Positions 48,346 to 60,240 of a stretch of 64,000 nt of DNA are shown here, piece after piece. Every line of letters starts with the position of its first letter. Position 1 is the stretch's first letter. The translations under genes and the position numbers were made by a program. A model generated the notes under the pieces. It was not told the DNA's origin, ran no database searches, and was given only the letters and a program-made list of their open reading frames with translations. The DNA comes from Lates calcarifer. Lineage: Eukaryota > Chordata > Actinopteri > Centropomidae. The DNA is taken from positions 1,870,404 to 1,934,403 of the forward strand of contig NC_066849.1 of the NCBI RefSeq assembly GCF_001640805.2, in the 5' to 3' direction.

Positions 48346-51300
48346 TTTTTCTGTTTCCAACTCTCTGTGACGAGTTCAGAACTTTTTCAGTGGGAAATGT
48401 CAGAGAAAATCAATCCCTTCCATCCTTCTCAACCATTTTACTCTCTCTCCCCAGATCTGTTCCTTCCTTCTTGTTCTTTCCCACTCTGTGCTGGCTTCAG
48501 TCTAAATATACACCAATAACTCAGCCTGTCTCTACTTGGTTTCCTTGACTTTACAACATGTTGATTTTCTTGACTCTTATTGAGAACATTGCTCAGCTCT
48601 GTTTGGCTTTCTTCATTCTTTCTTCACAAGAACTCAGCCTTTCTTTGATCGATTTTCTTAACTTATTTCAAGAAGAATGAAGGAAAAGATGTTGCCTCTA
48701 TTTTCTCTCTCAGCTAGAACACCGGTTGGCTCAGAACCTAAATACCAACTGAGTCAATTTTCTGATTGTCAGTGGCACATCCTGCTTCTCAATGTTTTTG
48801 GTGTTTTCTTGGCACTCCAAAACATGTAGTAATGTTACATAGTTATACATTCCTATTACAGTCCTATACCTCTACATCACTACGTACATCATCGTTCTTT
48901 TCAGTGATTCAAAAGGATCTTATGGTTTGGTTGTTGAAGCTGGTTTCACTAGTTAGAAAGACAACAGTGCGCTAATCAGAGCTTAGATTGGATGCGATCA
49001 GTTTGTCAGTGTCCTGTCCCAAATTACCACAAAAATAGCAGCAAGCATGGATAAGATGTAAATAAGAAGGCATCATCACTAGGTTTTTCTTTCCTACATG
49101 TATACCTTAGATTGGCTTTAAGACTCATCTATAACACGTGCATAGTAATAACTGTCGATTTCCATAATTGCCCAAACACAGTTTGAAATTATGACCTCGA
49201 ATCTGAGCACTGCTGACACTACTGACAATGCCAGAACTTAATCAATACCTCCCTTCAGCACCCCTGAGAAGACCTTGACTTGGTTCAGCCCATCATTAGC
49301 CCAAGGTGAAGGGCAAGACCACCTTGGGTGAAATGAGGGGTGAAGGAACACATTTACTCTGTCTGCAGAGGGGCAGAGCTAATGGAGAACAGATTATGTC
49401 AATTAACATTCACAGCAGGAAGACATTAATCAGGTAATGATTCAGTGACACCCCGAAAAGAGGTGGTTGTTCAGAGGAGTAAAACTAAGTCACAGGCTGA
49501 GAGAAAACATGTGTTGTACAGATGATACTGAGTGTACATGTGGAGCCACCTGGACCTGGTTCTTGTGGAAGGTATGTGTCGTGTACAAAATAGTGTATCT
49601 CTGTATGTTCTTCAAACCTTATTTATTCAAAATTATTATTATTACAAGGTTATTGTTTGATTACTTGACAAATAAGAAATTTATAATGACAGAAAACAGA
49701 GAAAATCACATATCTCTCATATCTGAAAGGTGCAACCACTGAACCATTCGCATTTTTCCTTGATAAAAAAAAAAATTATAATAATAGATACATTGATTAT
49801 CAAAATAGCTGTAAGGTTGTCAGAAGTTATCAGTAATGTTTAAAGTAAGTGTTCAAAAGGCTGAGACCATGTTCCTGTTCTGAGTAAATACCCATAAACT
49901 CTATCAGTTAATTCAGGAGGACTGACAGTGTCTATTACCTCTCTTGTCTCTTCTGTGGATATGCATACATATACACAATGTAACTTTCATGCATGTGCTA
50001 CCTCGCAGGGATGGGCCTGGAGACAACACAGTCATGCTCCCTGTCTGTATACACTGTGCAGCTAGTCTTCATATAGTTAATGAGTTGTAAAATGTAGGCC
50101 AGAGGTGCTCCTCTGTTCTCACCAGAGGAGGACAATGCATGGGATGCTGCCTCTCAAAGTGCTGATTGGGAACTCAGGGATTGTTGGGTGCAGGTAGTCA
50201 GCAGGAAGAAGAGGCAGTTTAAGTTCCGTATATTATCATGTGTCTATGAAATGAACGTATCTTTAAGAATGCAGAATAGTCTTTTAATATTTCTAATATA
50301 TCTAATATTTTATTTCAACTACCACATTAAAAAAAAAAGTATGATTGGTCCTTCAGTATAAGATAATCAGCTCACACTGATTTTTAGAAGACTGGGAAGG
50401 AAAGATAGCCAAAAAAAGTAAAAAATAAATAGTTGAATTCAAAAACACCGAGAGCTAAAAGGCTATTTTGTATTTTGCAGCAAATACAAAATGTAAATTC
50501 AGCCTGTTTCCTGAGGATTGCTAAGCCTTCATGTGCAGCTGATTAAATGTGGATGTGCATGATTTGCGCCAGCAGGCAGTTGTGTGCTGGTTGAGAGATG
50601 ACCGCAGTCCGTATCTGAAGAGGCATGCAGTTATCAGAAAAATTGTTAATTTGCCTCAGCCTTATGCCGGACAGCATGAGAGCACAAACGATATGTGCAT
50701 TCATGTTATTTTGATCTAAAATTGAAATTACAGCAACAGCTCCCATCTGTTTCCACATGTGAAGACTTTATCTGCTGACATATCCCAGAACATATGCACC
50801 TCACATTGATTTATAGCTGCAATAAAGTCAATTAAATGGAGTGCCAAAATTTCATTTTCCTACAGCAATGGTCATGCTTATTTTATTCTTCGTTTGAGCA
50901 GGCAGTCTGGATTGCTTCTTCTGCTGAGAGCATTACTCAACTCACAGACTTGCACACACACTTGCAAATGCTCACACAGACAGTGTATGATTAGCCACTG
51001 TCTGGCTGGCAGACAGCACTGTTGTGACAGAACATTTTAACATGTGGCAAAAAAGTTTGGCAGACAGATGCATTTAACCTGATGGATTTAAAAGAAAGAG
51101 CAATCAGAGAGAGGCAGATCTCTTCTAGAAGAATGCCTGCTCTTTACTCTTTAGGAGACACTTTAATACAACAATTTTGTCACCTACACCAATTAGTTTG
51201 ACTTAGACATACAAGTCTACAGAATTATTGAGGAAAACTGTTTCCTTTCCCATATTTTACAAGCAGTTATGCATATATTATACATTAGGGATTGTATAAT

Positions 51301-52629
51301 GCATATTTCAGTTGCATGCAAATAGACAACACTATGCATATTGGTGTACACCCAGGGACTCTTTCATACAAAATGCCTTGACTCAGTAGAGTAGATATGG
51401 TTTTTGTTCGGTCCCAGGGGTAATAAAATTGCAGTCCCCAAAAGTCTTTTACAACCAGAGTCACGCAGCACACATGAAAGGCAAATTACTGAAGATGATC
51501 TCCAAAAGACTGTGTTGGCAAAATAACAAAAGCAACAGCCGATAGGGTTAAATAGACGAGATTAAACACATTGGTAAGCATTACACTAATAGCACACATA
51601 ATAAACAGGACTAACTCAGACCCAAATATACTCTATGCTCTGTTTAAGGACTGAAGGTCTGCTTGAGTGACCCTGGCAGTTTACAATAACTCACAAGCAA
51701 GTAAACACAAAGTCCCAGTGACTGGATAAGCCCAGTGAATGGGTGAAGACTTCCTGCTAAGTGTTAGTGCCAGTGTGAACTGAGGCGATAGCTCCAGGAT
51801 CAGCACCATGGAGAGCGCCAGAGTACACACAAAGTCCTCTTTTGATCATTTAGCTGCACACATTCATCATTTGAGGATAGTACTTACATGTTTACATGTA
51901 TTCATATGTCAGACACTTTTGTCTAGTGAAATAACTGAAAAATTATTTTGAACAAATGTAATAATAATCAACAGAGAGGTGAACAAAAATGTGGCACTTT
52001 ATATCTCATAATTTTAAACGTGTAACTCTCATAAGCTCATATTTATTAATCTATATTTATAGAATATTAGATGAAATTTATGTTGTGTTGATGGATTGCC
52101 AGTATACATGTCAACATTCACATTTTCTGCTTAATGATCACATTATTTCTGATAATATGGATCTTATGCTTTCATGCATAAACTATGAAATTATTCTGGA
52201 TTGTTTTTATTCTTCTTTAGGCATGAAGAAGAATTGAATTTCTTTTTTAGATGTTACTTGATGTTACCAATTTTTATTTATCTATTTCTTGCCTGTAGGG
52301 GTCTCCTTCTTAGAAGGATTGGCAAAATATTCCTGAGCTGCTCAGCATTTCTGGGCATCCTATCGGCCATCTTGGTTTTGAGACATTTGTGTTAGACTTA
52401 CATTGACTGGCCAGTGAGTGGAAGTGTATGGAACAACATTCTAGTGTCCATGTGGTGGCTGGTGCAACTCTATCATTAAAACCCATGCATATACAAGAAA
52501 ACAGATATAGTAGTAGTGACCACTATGCACGAAAGGATTTAAAAAAAAGTTTTTAAACAAAAAGAATCAATATGGATATCAATAACTACATTGATAACAT
52601 TGTTGTCCATGTGTGCATGTAATGTGTGT
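48344..52629. other. non-coding stretch
   Basis: No gene is recognised in 4.3 kb. An 11-bp inverted repeat, ATTTTGTATTT/AAATACAAAAT, lies at 50465-50492 with a 6-base loop. Pyrimidine-rich sequence occupies about 48360-48480 and A-rich tracts lie near 49764-49776 and 50329-50338. The interval 49200-49440 is somewhat more complex than its flanks. Confidence 0.45.
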
Positions 52630-53070
52630 GTTCTTTTAAACAGCCCCATAGGTCATCTGACCCATAATATCATTTTATTGTTAAGTGACCTCTAGTGGCT
52701 ATAATAATTAAGACGGGACCTTAAAGCCAAACCATAAAAGCTTTTAAAGAAACGGCAAATTCTACATATGCAGGAGGCCTTGGTGAATGGATGGGTTGAC
52801 AAACACAGGGCTTTGACATGGGAGACTGCTGTTTGTCTCCCATTTGAAACTGAGTTAGTGTTTCTTTTTTCTGTGATCCTTAACCATGTGTTTATGATTG
52901 TAACCATGATGATGAAGGTCCTCTAACCTTAATAAAATACTTATTATAAGCCAAACCAAAATGATATTCCCTAAACCTAACAAAGCCATAACTGTTCTTC
53001 AAACTTCACTAATTGTAACCATGACAATGAAGATTTGGTACTTATGATGCTAGTACGCTCTTATGGGTCG
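52630..53070 (+). repeat. dispersed repeat family A, copy 2
   Basis: GACCTCTAGTGGC at the left is followed by GAATGGATGGGTTGACAAAC, TTTGACATGGGAGACTGCTG, CATTTGAAACTG and a tail rich in TAACCATG, CCTAACCTT-like and CCTAAACCTAAC words. It matches copy 1 (46420-46740) over its central 70-80 bases. No coding capacity. Confidence 0.55.
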
Positions 53071-55829
53071 TATCAGGGGGTATAGGGAAGTTGGATTGAA
53101 TTAGCTGTTGTCTTTAAATGTAGTCCATTGTTTTGTATATGTAAAATAAATAAATAAATAAAAAATAGGGAAATAGGAGACATGGAAAAGGGAATAGGTA
53201 ATCATGGTCATCTCTTATAGCAGGCTTGTTGGTCAAATTCAAATTCTCATGATCCTTGCTATTGATTGGTTGAGAAGTTTTCAGCTTCATAACTAGAAAT
53301 AGATGGCTGACCTCACCATACCACTGAGCGAGAGGGAAATGAAAAATAAATAATACTTATGGGTTGTGGGTTTCTGGTGGAAAAAAACATCACCACCATT
53401 GACTTTGTGTGCAGAGGCTCAAAAGGGGAGATCTGGAAGGAAGGAGTGAGAAACTGTGAAAGACAGGAGGAGGCTGTAAGGGAGAGGAGGTAAAGGGAGA
53501 GAGAGGAGCATTAAATAGAAGGCAAGTGAAGGCAGCTGAGGTAGAAATGAAGAGGTACAGAGAACGGATGAGGTTAACTTTTTCAACACAAGTAGTTCAA
53601 TTTGCTCACTCAAAAACAACACCAATGGTTTGGCCAAATTATAAAGCTGTTATCTGAACTTTGTCTGATATTTCCACTTGAAAAAAGAAATATGATACTT
53701 TCAAATTGGCTAAATGAAATGGTTACTTTTTTATGTATTTCTAAAGTTCATGTATTACTAAGTTATAAAGCAACATAACAATACACATCTTTATAGTTCT
53801 GCAAGTCACATTATGGGATAGTGCCTGGGCTAGAAAAAATAAATTGTGAAATGAATGAAATAACTAAAATGAAAAATATTCTCAGATTATGAGCATACTA
53901 AATTAAAATTATAAAATAATAATATAAGATAGTATAACTGTATTTCAATATTTTAAATTTCATGTCATTTGTCAACTTTGACTGTAATATTCATTTGTAT
54001 CTCCTAATTCTTAATTAATTAAAACAGTTGTCAGTGTAGCTAGCAGCTATTTTAGAGTGATACATACTGTATGTCTAACTGCTGAAAGTAACTATCCATG
54101 ATGTCTGAATAATTAAATTTCTACTTCATAATCATTTTCTGTATTCTGTAACATAATAGCCATTCATCTTAGGGCCAAACCATGAAAGCTTCTGCAAGAA
54201 ACTTTTACATTTTACATGTTTTTGGCCTAAACAGAGGAGGAACTGAGTTGGTTTCTTGAGCAGAAAGTAGTCTTTTTTTCTGAGTGTGATGATCCAGATT
54301 CAGTCTCCCTGCAGAGTTGGACTCATAGGGTTTTATTCACTATGTTTGCTTACCCAGGAGAGCAATTGTCAATTAACAGCAGGAGGTTAAGTAAAATAAC
54401 TATTCAGCAGCATTAGGACATGCAATATTTAAATTACAGCATGTAAGTAAAAATCCTAATCCTAAATCCTAACAATCATTCCAGTTCTGTGTTCTCTGAG
54501 TGTTATTTTTTTTCATGGTGTTGGAAAATATATCCAAAAAATACATGTATGTATAGACTTAGAATAGTTCCAGATATTTATTTTACATGAGTATGGGAAG
54601 GAATTTAAAATTTCTACCATCTATTTATTTTCCTTAGAAATGAAATACTGCAGGTGATTCACACAGTAATGAGATAATGTGGGTAATACAGTCATTTATT
54701 TTTCACTTTGCCTGTGTGTGTGCAAATGAAGTTTAAAATGGTGTCTCTAAACAAGCTCATAGTCAATGAGCCCCACTGTGCTGGAGTGTATAAAATTAAA
54801 TAAGTGAGGATTTAAAAGTGGATCAGCAAAATTTGAACAAAGATACATTCGGCTCCTTAATTCTCAGAGGTTAGGGTGAACATCTGTTTAAATGTGCTTT
54901 ATAAATGAAATACCCAGCCTTGTTCCTTGGTGATTATTCTTCGTCTACTAAAGAGAAAAAAAAAAAGAAAGAAAAAAACAACAAAAACAACAAAAGGGAT
55001 TTAGAGGAAGAAGGGAAACAATAAAATCCACTTAAGAATAGCTCCCTTGCACAAACACTATAGTCTCCTCAGACCATCTAAGCACATTTATTAGTGCACA
55101 GCTAGTTATTTACAAAGGCCAAACCCAAGCCCAAAAGCCCTGTGCCATTTTTACGTATGTATTGACATTGTTGATTCTGTTTGTATATACATTTTTTTTG
55201 CTGTGATTGAAAGGTTATATCTGGCAGTCTTGAGTACTTGAGACCTAATTTGGACTGATGTGAGACTTAAAGGACAATTCATATTTTTGTCCTGGCTTTG
55301 AACATAGTGAAAGAAAAATAATCTCTTTAGGAATCCTAATGTTGTCAGACAAGTATAAAAACAAAAAAAATGGCAAAAAAAGCACTTTAGTGGACTTCAT
55401 TTGACACATACATATTCCCAGTTGGATTACACTGCAGTGCTGTGTCACAGTCTACAGGTCCATGCTCAGTAAGGGACTGATTGAAAAGATTTTTGTCCCT
55501 ATCAGTCATTTACACCCCAATACATGGAAATATATGATTCAGGTTCAAAAATAGTAAATAACAAAAAAAAAAAATGAAAAATGATATTTAAAATTATTAA
55601 ATAATAACAAAACAACACTAATTAAAGCAATAGTGCTCTCACAATAATGTCAAACATATTTTATGCAGAACTTACTATGTGAAAATGTAATCACACAAGT
55701 TGTATTTGCAGGCATTGTTGAATGATAAAACAATTAGTCTGATTCATATCAGATCTAAACATTTACTAAAGAAAAAAAAAATGCATCCCTCTGTATCCAC
55801 CTGTCCATTTCCTCTTTTCCTCTGCGTTC
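53071..55829. other. AT-rich non-coding stretch
   Basis: No gene is recognised. It contains an AAAT cluster (53144-53166), purine-rich sequence (53430-53530) and A-rich tracts at 54954-54996 and 55563-55576. Confidence 0.5.
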
Positions 55830-56110
55830 ATCCAGCAGCTGATTAGACTAACAGAGGTGGCTTTTCTGGGCTTTTAATGGTTCCCATTGAGGGGCTGGGC
55901 AGTTTGCTGCTGGATGGTTCACAGTGAATGGACACCAGGCTCTAATGAGGCACAAAGAGAATGGAAGGGGTGCGTCTGGACTAATTTCATTAGCGTCTTC
56001 CAGTCCCCAGTCATTGTAGTCAGAGATAAATAGGGCATTCTCAGATGGGCATAATAGTCCAGAGGACAGCATAATGCTCAGATAACAGCTGATATATTGT
56101 TAATGGAATG
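55830..56110. promoter_or_regulatory. candidate conserved non-coding element with a TAAT-N3-ATTA site
   Basis: The block is complex and free of simple repeats. CTAATTTCATTAG (55981-55993) contains TAAT-TTC-ATTA, the spacing of the P3 palindrome bound cooperatively by paired-class homeodomain dimers. Nearby are GCTCTAATGAGG, TTTTAATGG, GGCATAATAGTCC and AGCATAATGCTC, so TAAT cores are dense. The stretch stands out against AT-rich flanks. Enhancer function is inferred. Confidence 0.4.
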
Positions 56111-56999
56111 GTGGCTGGGAGGGGTGTGTGCCCAGTGATGTGTGCATGTGTGTGTAAACAGGGAATCAGAATTAAAAGAACAATGTTTGCTATTTTTACA
56201 TGATATGTCTGAATGCAAAAATGAAAGTATGGGTGAAATGGTGTCCTTAGGTTTGGTAAAGATGGTCTGATTCCTTTCTTCCACCTTATCATCTCAAATC
56301 AAAAGTGATTTGTCCCTGAGAGGAAGCATTTACACTGCGTGTTAAGTACCTTTCTTCTGTCTGGTGCCCTGAGGCCTCAATTGCATTATATTACACCATA
56401 ATAATGAGTAGCCAAGGGAAAAACCTTTATTTTGAGATTTGGGGAATTCCTGACAGCTTCAGTATTTTCCACAACTATGTCCACAAACTGACAGCAACAT
56501 GGCTACAAAGCCATCAATACTTACAGTAACAATTACAGTATAGCCTATTATTGACACTAACACAAATTATTGAATTAATTACAGTTTTGTCATTTGCTTT
56601 GCCACAATTCTTGAATAAATATCATTGTTTTCCAAGTTTTTTTTTGTTCTTTTCTTATATTTTTTTACATTACATACATACACAACATTAAAAGCACTGA
56701 CAGATGAAGTGAATTGATCATCTTTGTACAATACAGTGTTCTATGTAAAATACAGAGGAGATACTAGCACCTGCCATCTGATTTATCAGTGCCTCATTGA
56801 TGCCAAAACAATGCACAGAACACTTAGCTGATTGCTGAGGTGAATTCCCCCTCCTGTGTATTCCATAGATGTTCATCAAAAGGTAAATTTGAGCATTTGA
56901 GGAAAAGCAAGCACTTTGTAGTTGTAGGTGGATCTCTCTCTCCTCTCTATATATTTTGCTTTCTATCTCTTTCACTCTCTCCCTCCTTCTCTCAAGGTG
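56111..56999. other. non-coding stretch between element-like blocks
   Basis: No gene is recognised. About 56345-56425 (GCCTCAATTGCATTATATTA, ATAATAATGAGTAGCC) resembles the neighbouring element-like blocks. Pyrimidine-rich sequence lies at 56930-56995. Confidence 0.4.
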
Positions 57000-57130
57000 C
57001 CATTAAAGAAATCCCCAATTACTCCTAATAATGATGTAATCAAGCACGGCTGACGTGCCAGCGAGCTTTAATTAAGTTATTAATTAGCTGAATAATGGGT
57101 TTTTTATTCACCGGCACCGAAGCCAGAGTC
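57000..57130. promoter_or_regulatory. candidate conserved non-coding element, homeodomain-site rich
   Basis: Contains CCCAATTACTCCTAATAATG, CACGGCTGACGTGCC (CRE-like TGACGT), then CTTTAATTAAGTTATTAATTAG (57066-57087) and TGAATAATGGGTTTTTTATT. Three TAATTA-type cores lie within 25 bases and the GC-rich islands between them are unusual for neutral AT-rich DNA. Regulatory role is inferred. Confidence 0.42.
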
Positions 57131-57190
57131 TCCCAAAGCAAAAAGTGTATGTGCATATGTTTGTGCGTGTGTGTGTGTGTGTGTGTATGT
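57131..57190. repeat. imperfect (GT)n tract
   Basis: GTGTGTGTGTGTGTGTGTATGTGT near 57168-57192 with imperfect flanks. Confidence 0.85.
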
Positions 57191-57409
57191 GTAGGTGAGC
57201 TGTGTATCTGAGCAAGACACAGAGAGAGACTGAATGAAACTGAGACAAAAAGAGTGTGCGTGAGCAGATGATGTAACTGTCAGAGAGAAAGAGAAAAAAG
57301 AAATAAAATGAGTGTATAAAAATGATATTCACTTTTTTTTTCAATAATTCATGAGGGACAAACACAGAGATTAAGTCATTTACCAGATCCTGTATGTGTT
57401 TTTTTTCTT

Positions 57410-57690
57410 TCAATTACAGAACGTTATGATAATGTTTCACCTTATATGCTCTCTTAGCTCCACTGCCGGAGGCCAGTTTAACCTTCTCACATATTGTGCT
57501 GAGTTCAGGCCATAGATGGCAGGCTGACAAAAACACATTCATGCAATACATAATTACCTGGATATGAATAATCCGAAGTGACCCTGGTGACTGCAAAGGC
57601 GCACTGCCGGTTGATCCAATTAACTCTAAACTAAGGGCCTTAATTTATTTGCAAATGGCTGCACTTCTCCAGGGAGGTGGATGATGTCAA
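57410..57690. promoter_or_regulatory. candidate conserved non-coding element
   Basis: Long complex block: CTCCACTGCCGGAGGCCAG, GCAATACATAATTACCTGGA, TATGAATAATCCGAAGTGAC, GCGCACTGCCGGTTGATCC, AATTAACTCTAAACTAAGGG and TTATTTGCAAATGGCTGC (POU-like ATTTGCAAAT). CACTGCCGG occurs twice. No stable coding frame. Regulatory role is inferred. Confidence 0.4.
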
Positions 57691-59639
57691 GATTCTTGTT
57701 CACAAAACAGCTCTTCCTCATTCTTTTCTGTCTGTGTAGTGGTTTATGTTATTTCCTCTCCTGTCCCAACCTAACCTAACCCAAACCATAATCCTTTTAC
57801 GTCAGACTTTTTATGCAGCACAAGGTGAAAAAAAAAGAGGTTTCTACTTGGTTTTCCCTTCATCTATTGTTTATGTAGCTGCGCTGCTGTTTGCATATGT
57901 AACCCTCATCAGAAGACATAAAAGATATGAGATCAAGGCAAGTAAAAATCCTCACTTGTATCTGGTGTCTGATATCTCACTGTGTGCCCTGAATCATCAC
58001 ACCATCTGGGCCAGCCTGTCACACAGAGATGTGAGTGCACATAAGCTGGTAATTGTTTGAGTAATGGTGGAATTTGTGTGCTGGGGGAGTATTTTAATTC
58101 CTTATTTCTACCAAATATTATTTATTGCAAATGAAATAGGGTTACATTTTTATTGAGTTTAAGTAACTCAACACTTGAGTGTTCCCTTTCAGTGCAATAT
58201 TATAATCAAGAATAATCTGGAAATGACGCCTCAAAATGGGAGTCAAAAAGTGATCTCTGATTATTATGTCCAGAAAAAGACTACAGCCACACATACAAGT
58301 CTTCAGCAGTAAAGTATTGTCCACAGGTGATCTCTGGGCAAACAATGAATCATGAAAGATTCTCAGTGAGATAAATTTTCATATTCACCAAATGTGCTGT
58401 TAACACCATCAATGCACTGAACTGAACTAAAAACAAACGAGAACCGTATTTTTGTGGCAAAACCCCTGAGCCCTATCTTTAGCTAAACATCTGGGGTTAC
58501 AAGCTAAACAGTTTGTATTAGAAATATACTTGTCAGTGGAAATAAATTAGTCTCATTACTTTGTAGCTTGTAGAAATGCTCACTCACATTTTATCCGCTG
58601 CAAGTTGGCTGGAAATAGTAACGCATAACAGAAGCGATGTATCAAGAATGTGACCTCAGGTGAGTGTTACAAAAAAATAATCTGTCAGCTCAATGGATGC
58701 AATAAAACAGAATTTTTCTTAAAAAAAAAAAAAAAAAAAATCTGCATCTGTGTCCAGGGGCAAACCTATCTATGCATTTTCTCCTCATATTCTATTATTG
58801 GAATCAAGCACTCCGAGCTGTACTCAGGACCAAGTGTCTTCTTGCAGCAAGACACAAACAGATTTTTGCTGTGTGGAACATAACATTTGAATGGCAACAT
58901 CTCAACACCAATCTGTTCCTTTTATCCACACATCCAGGTTTTTTTTTTTTTTTTTCCAATAAAGATTCTGTGGAAAAGAAGGTGTCAGACTGCATTTTAA
59001 TACCAGGTGCAAAGCAAGTCTTATGCTTCAACAGCTGTCACAAACAGCTGGATGCACTTAAAATACGTTTATGGCTGAGATTCTTAGCACTAGTGTCATG
59101 CTGTATTTTCCTATTTTCATTTTCACCATTTTCAGACATCATTGATAACATTTTAACCTCATGCATTTAAATGAAATTCCCTCAGCCTTCTCTCCGTTGG
59201 GTCCTTGAGGGTAAAGAAGGTTTTTATGCTACGAATGCTTACAATAGCCTCCTCAAAGCCTGTTTGGTTATCACTGAATGGAAAAACTAATAGGAGCCAA
59301 AGTGACTGGCTTTAATAGAGATTTAGAGATTCCTCTGTCTCTTCTTCCCTGTTTTCATCCACTGTCTGGCTGTGCTGTTTGACCTTGGTGTGTGATGCAA
59401 GGTCACAGCACTGCAGTGTCCTAATACTCTAGTTAGACTATTGTGTGGAGCGTGTGGCTCTCTGTGTGTTTGTGTGTAAAATATACAGGGCTTTCTAAAT
59501 GGAGGGAAATCAGTGTTAACCCTCCTCCTCACTTTCTCCCAATTCACTCCTCTACATCTTTTTCATCCTCCGTTTTTCTCTCCCATCTCCTTTCTCCTCC
59601 TTCCCTTTGCCCTCCCATATATTGTCTTAGCTATCAGCC
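57691..59639. other. non-coding stretch
   Basis: No gene is recognised. It holds a CCTAACCTAACCC word at 57769-57782, which is probably family A-like repeat tail and not telomeric, a 20-A run (58721-58740), a 17-T run (58939-58955) and a pyrimidine-rich stretch (59518-59620). Confidence 0.5.
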
Positions 59640-60240
59640 AATCCACCAATGGCTCTTATTCTTCAATAAGTGGAGGCGATCCCAGCCCGCTGGGAGAAAG
59701 AGGATGGAAGCCAAGTGAATACAGAAGGGCCTTTTATCTCTTTCTCTCTTTATTTTTTTCTGTCTCCCTCATGTTTCCATTCCCTCGCTCTCTCTCTTTA
59801 TCTCTCCCCCACTCTCTCCCACTCCCTGTCTGTGTCTCAGGAGATTTCTCTGAAAGCCGGGTGCATGCAGAACAGTCCGATGCTGCGTCACTTTGCCTAT
59901 AGTGGCCTATGCTAACAGAATTATCAACTTGGCTCCAGACTATGTTGCCAGTTTGACTCACCTTCACCTTGCACAATCTCCAGCCTCTGCCAGCCTATAC
60001 AGTGCTGGCCTTGGCTGGACAAATACAGAGATATGCCTGTGGAGGAGAAGCCTCGGGCTTGTGGAATAAAGATGTATTAGGTACTTGAGTCTATAGTACT
60101 CGCTCAGCCTTGAGGGTGTAATTCAAGATGACTGCAAATAAAAAAGGTAGAGCTTAAGGAGGATAATACAGTGTGGTTGATCAGATAACCACAGGGAGAA
60201 GGGGGGAATTGATTCTATAATAGCCACATAATTATCATCT
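59640..60240. promoter_or_regulatory. candidate conserved non-coding stretch
   Basis: Two complex blocks (59640-59720 and 59840-60240) are separated by a CT-rich tract (59735-59825). Words include CCAATCCACCAATGGCTC, GAAAGCCGGGTGCATGCAG, GGTGTAATTCAAGATGAC and TGATCAGATAACCACAGGG (GATA-like and RUNX-like ACCACA). CTCTCCC...GTGTCTCAG at 59810-59840 is a splice-acceptor look-alike, but the open frame after it is only about 24 codons. Function is inferred. Confidence 0.3.

Noticed and set aside
57766..57785. CCTAACCTAACCC, telomere-like
   Set aside because: Only about two units with the wrong period for vertebrate TTAGGG arrays; better explained as the tail of a dispersed repeat.
59804..59917. 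Good splice acceptor followed by an open frame
   Set aside because: The frame ends after about 24 codons without a donor, and the pyrimidine tract is part of a CT-rich low-complexity run.
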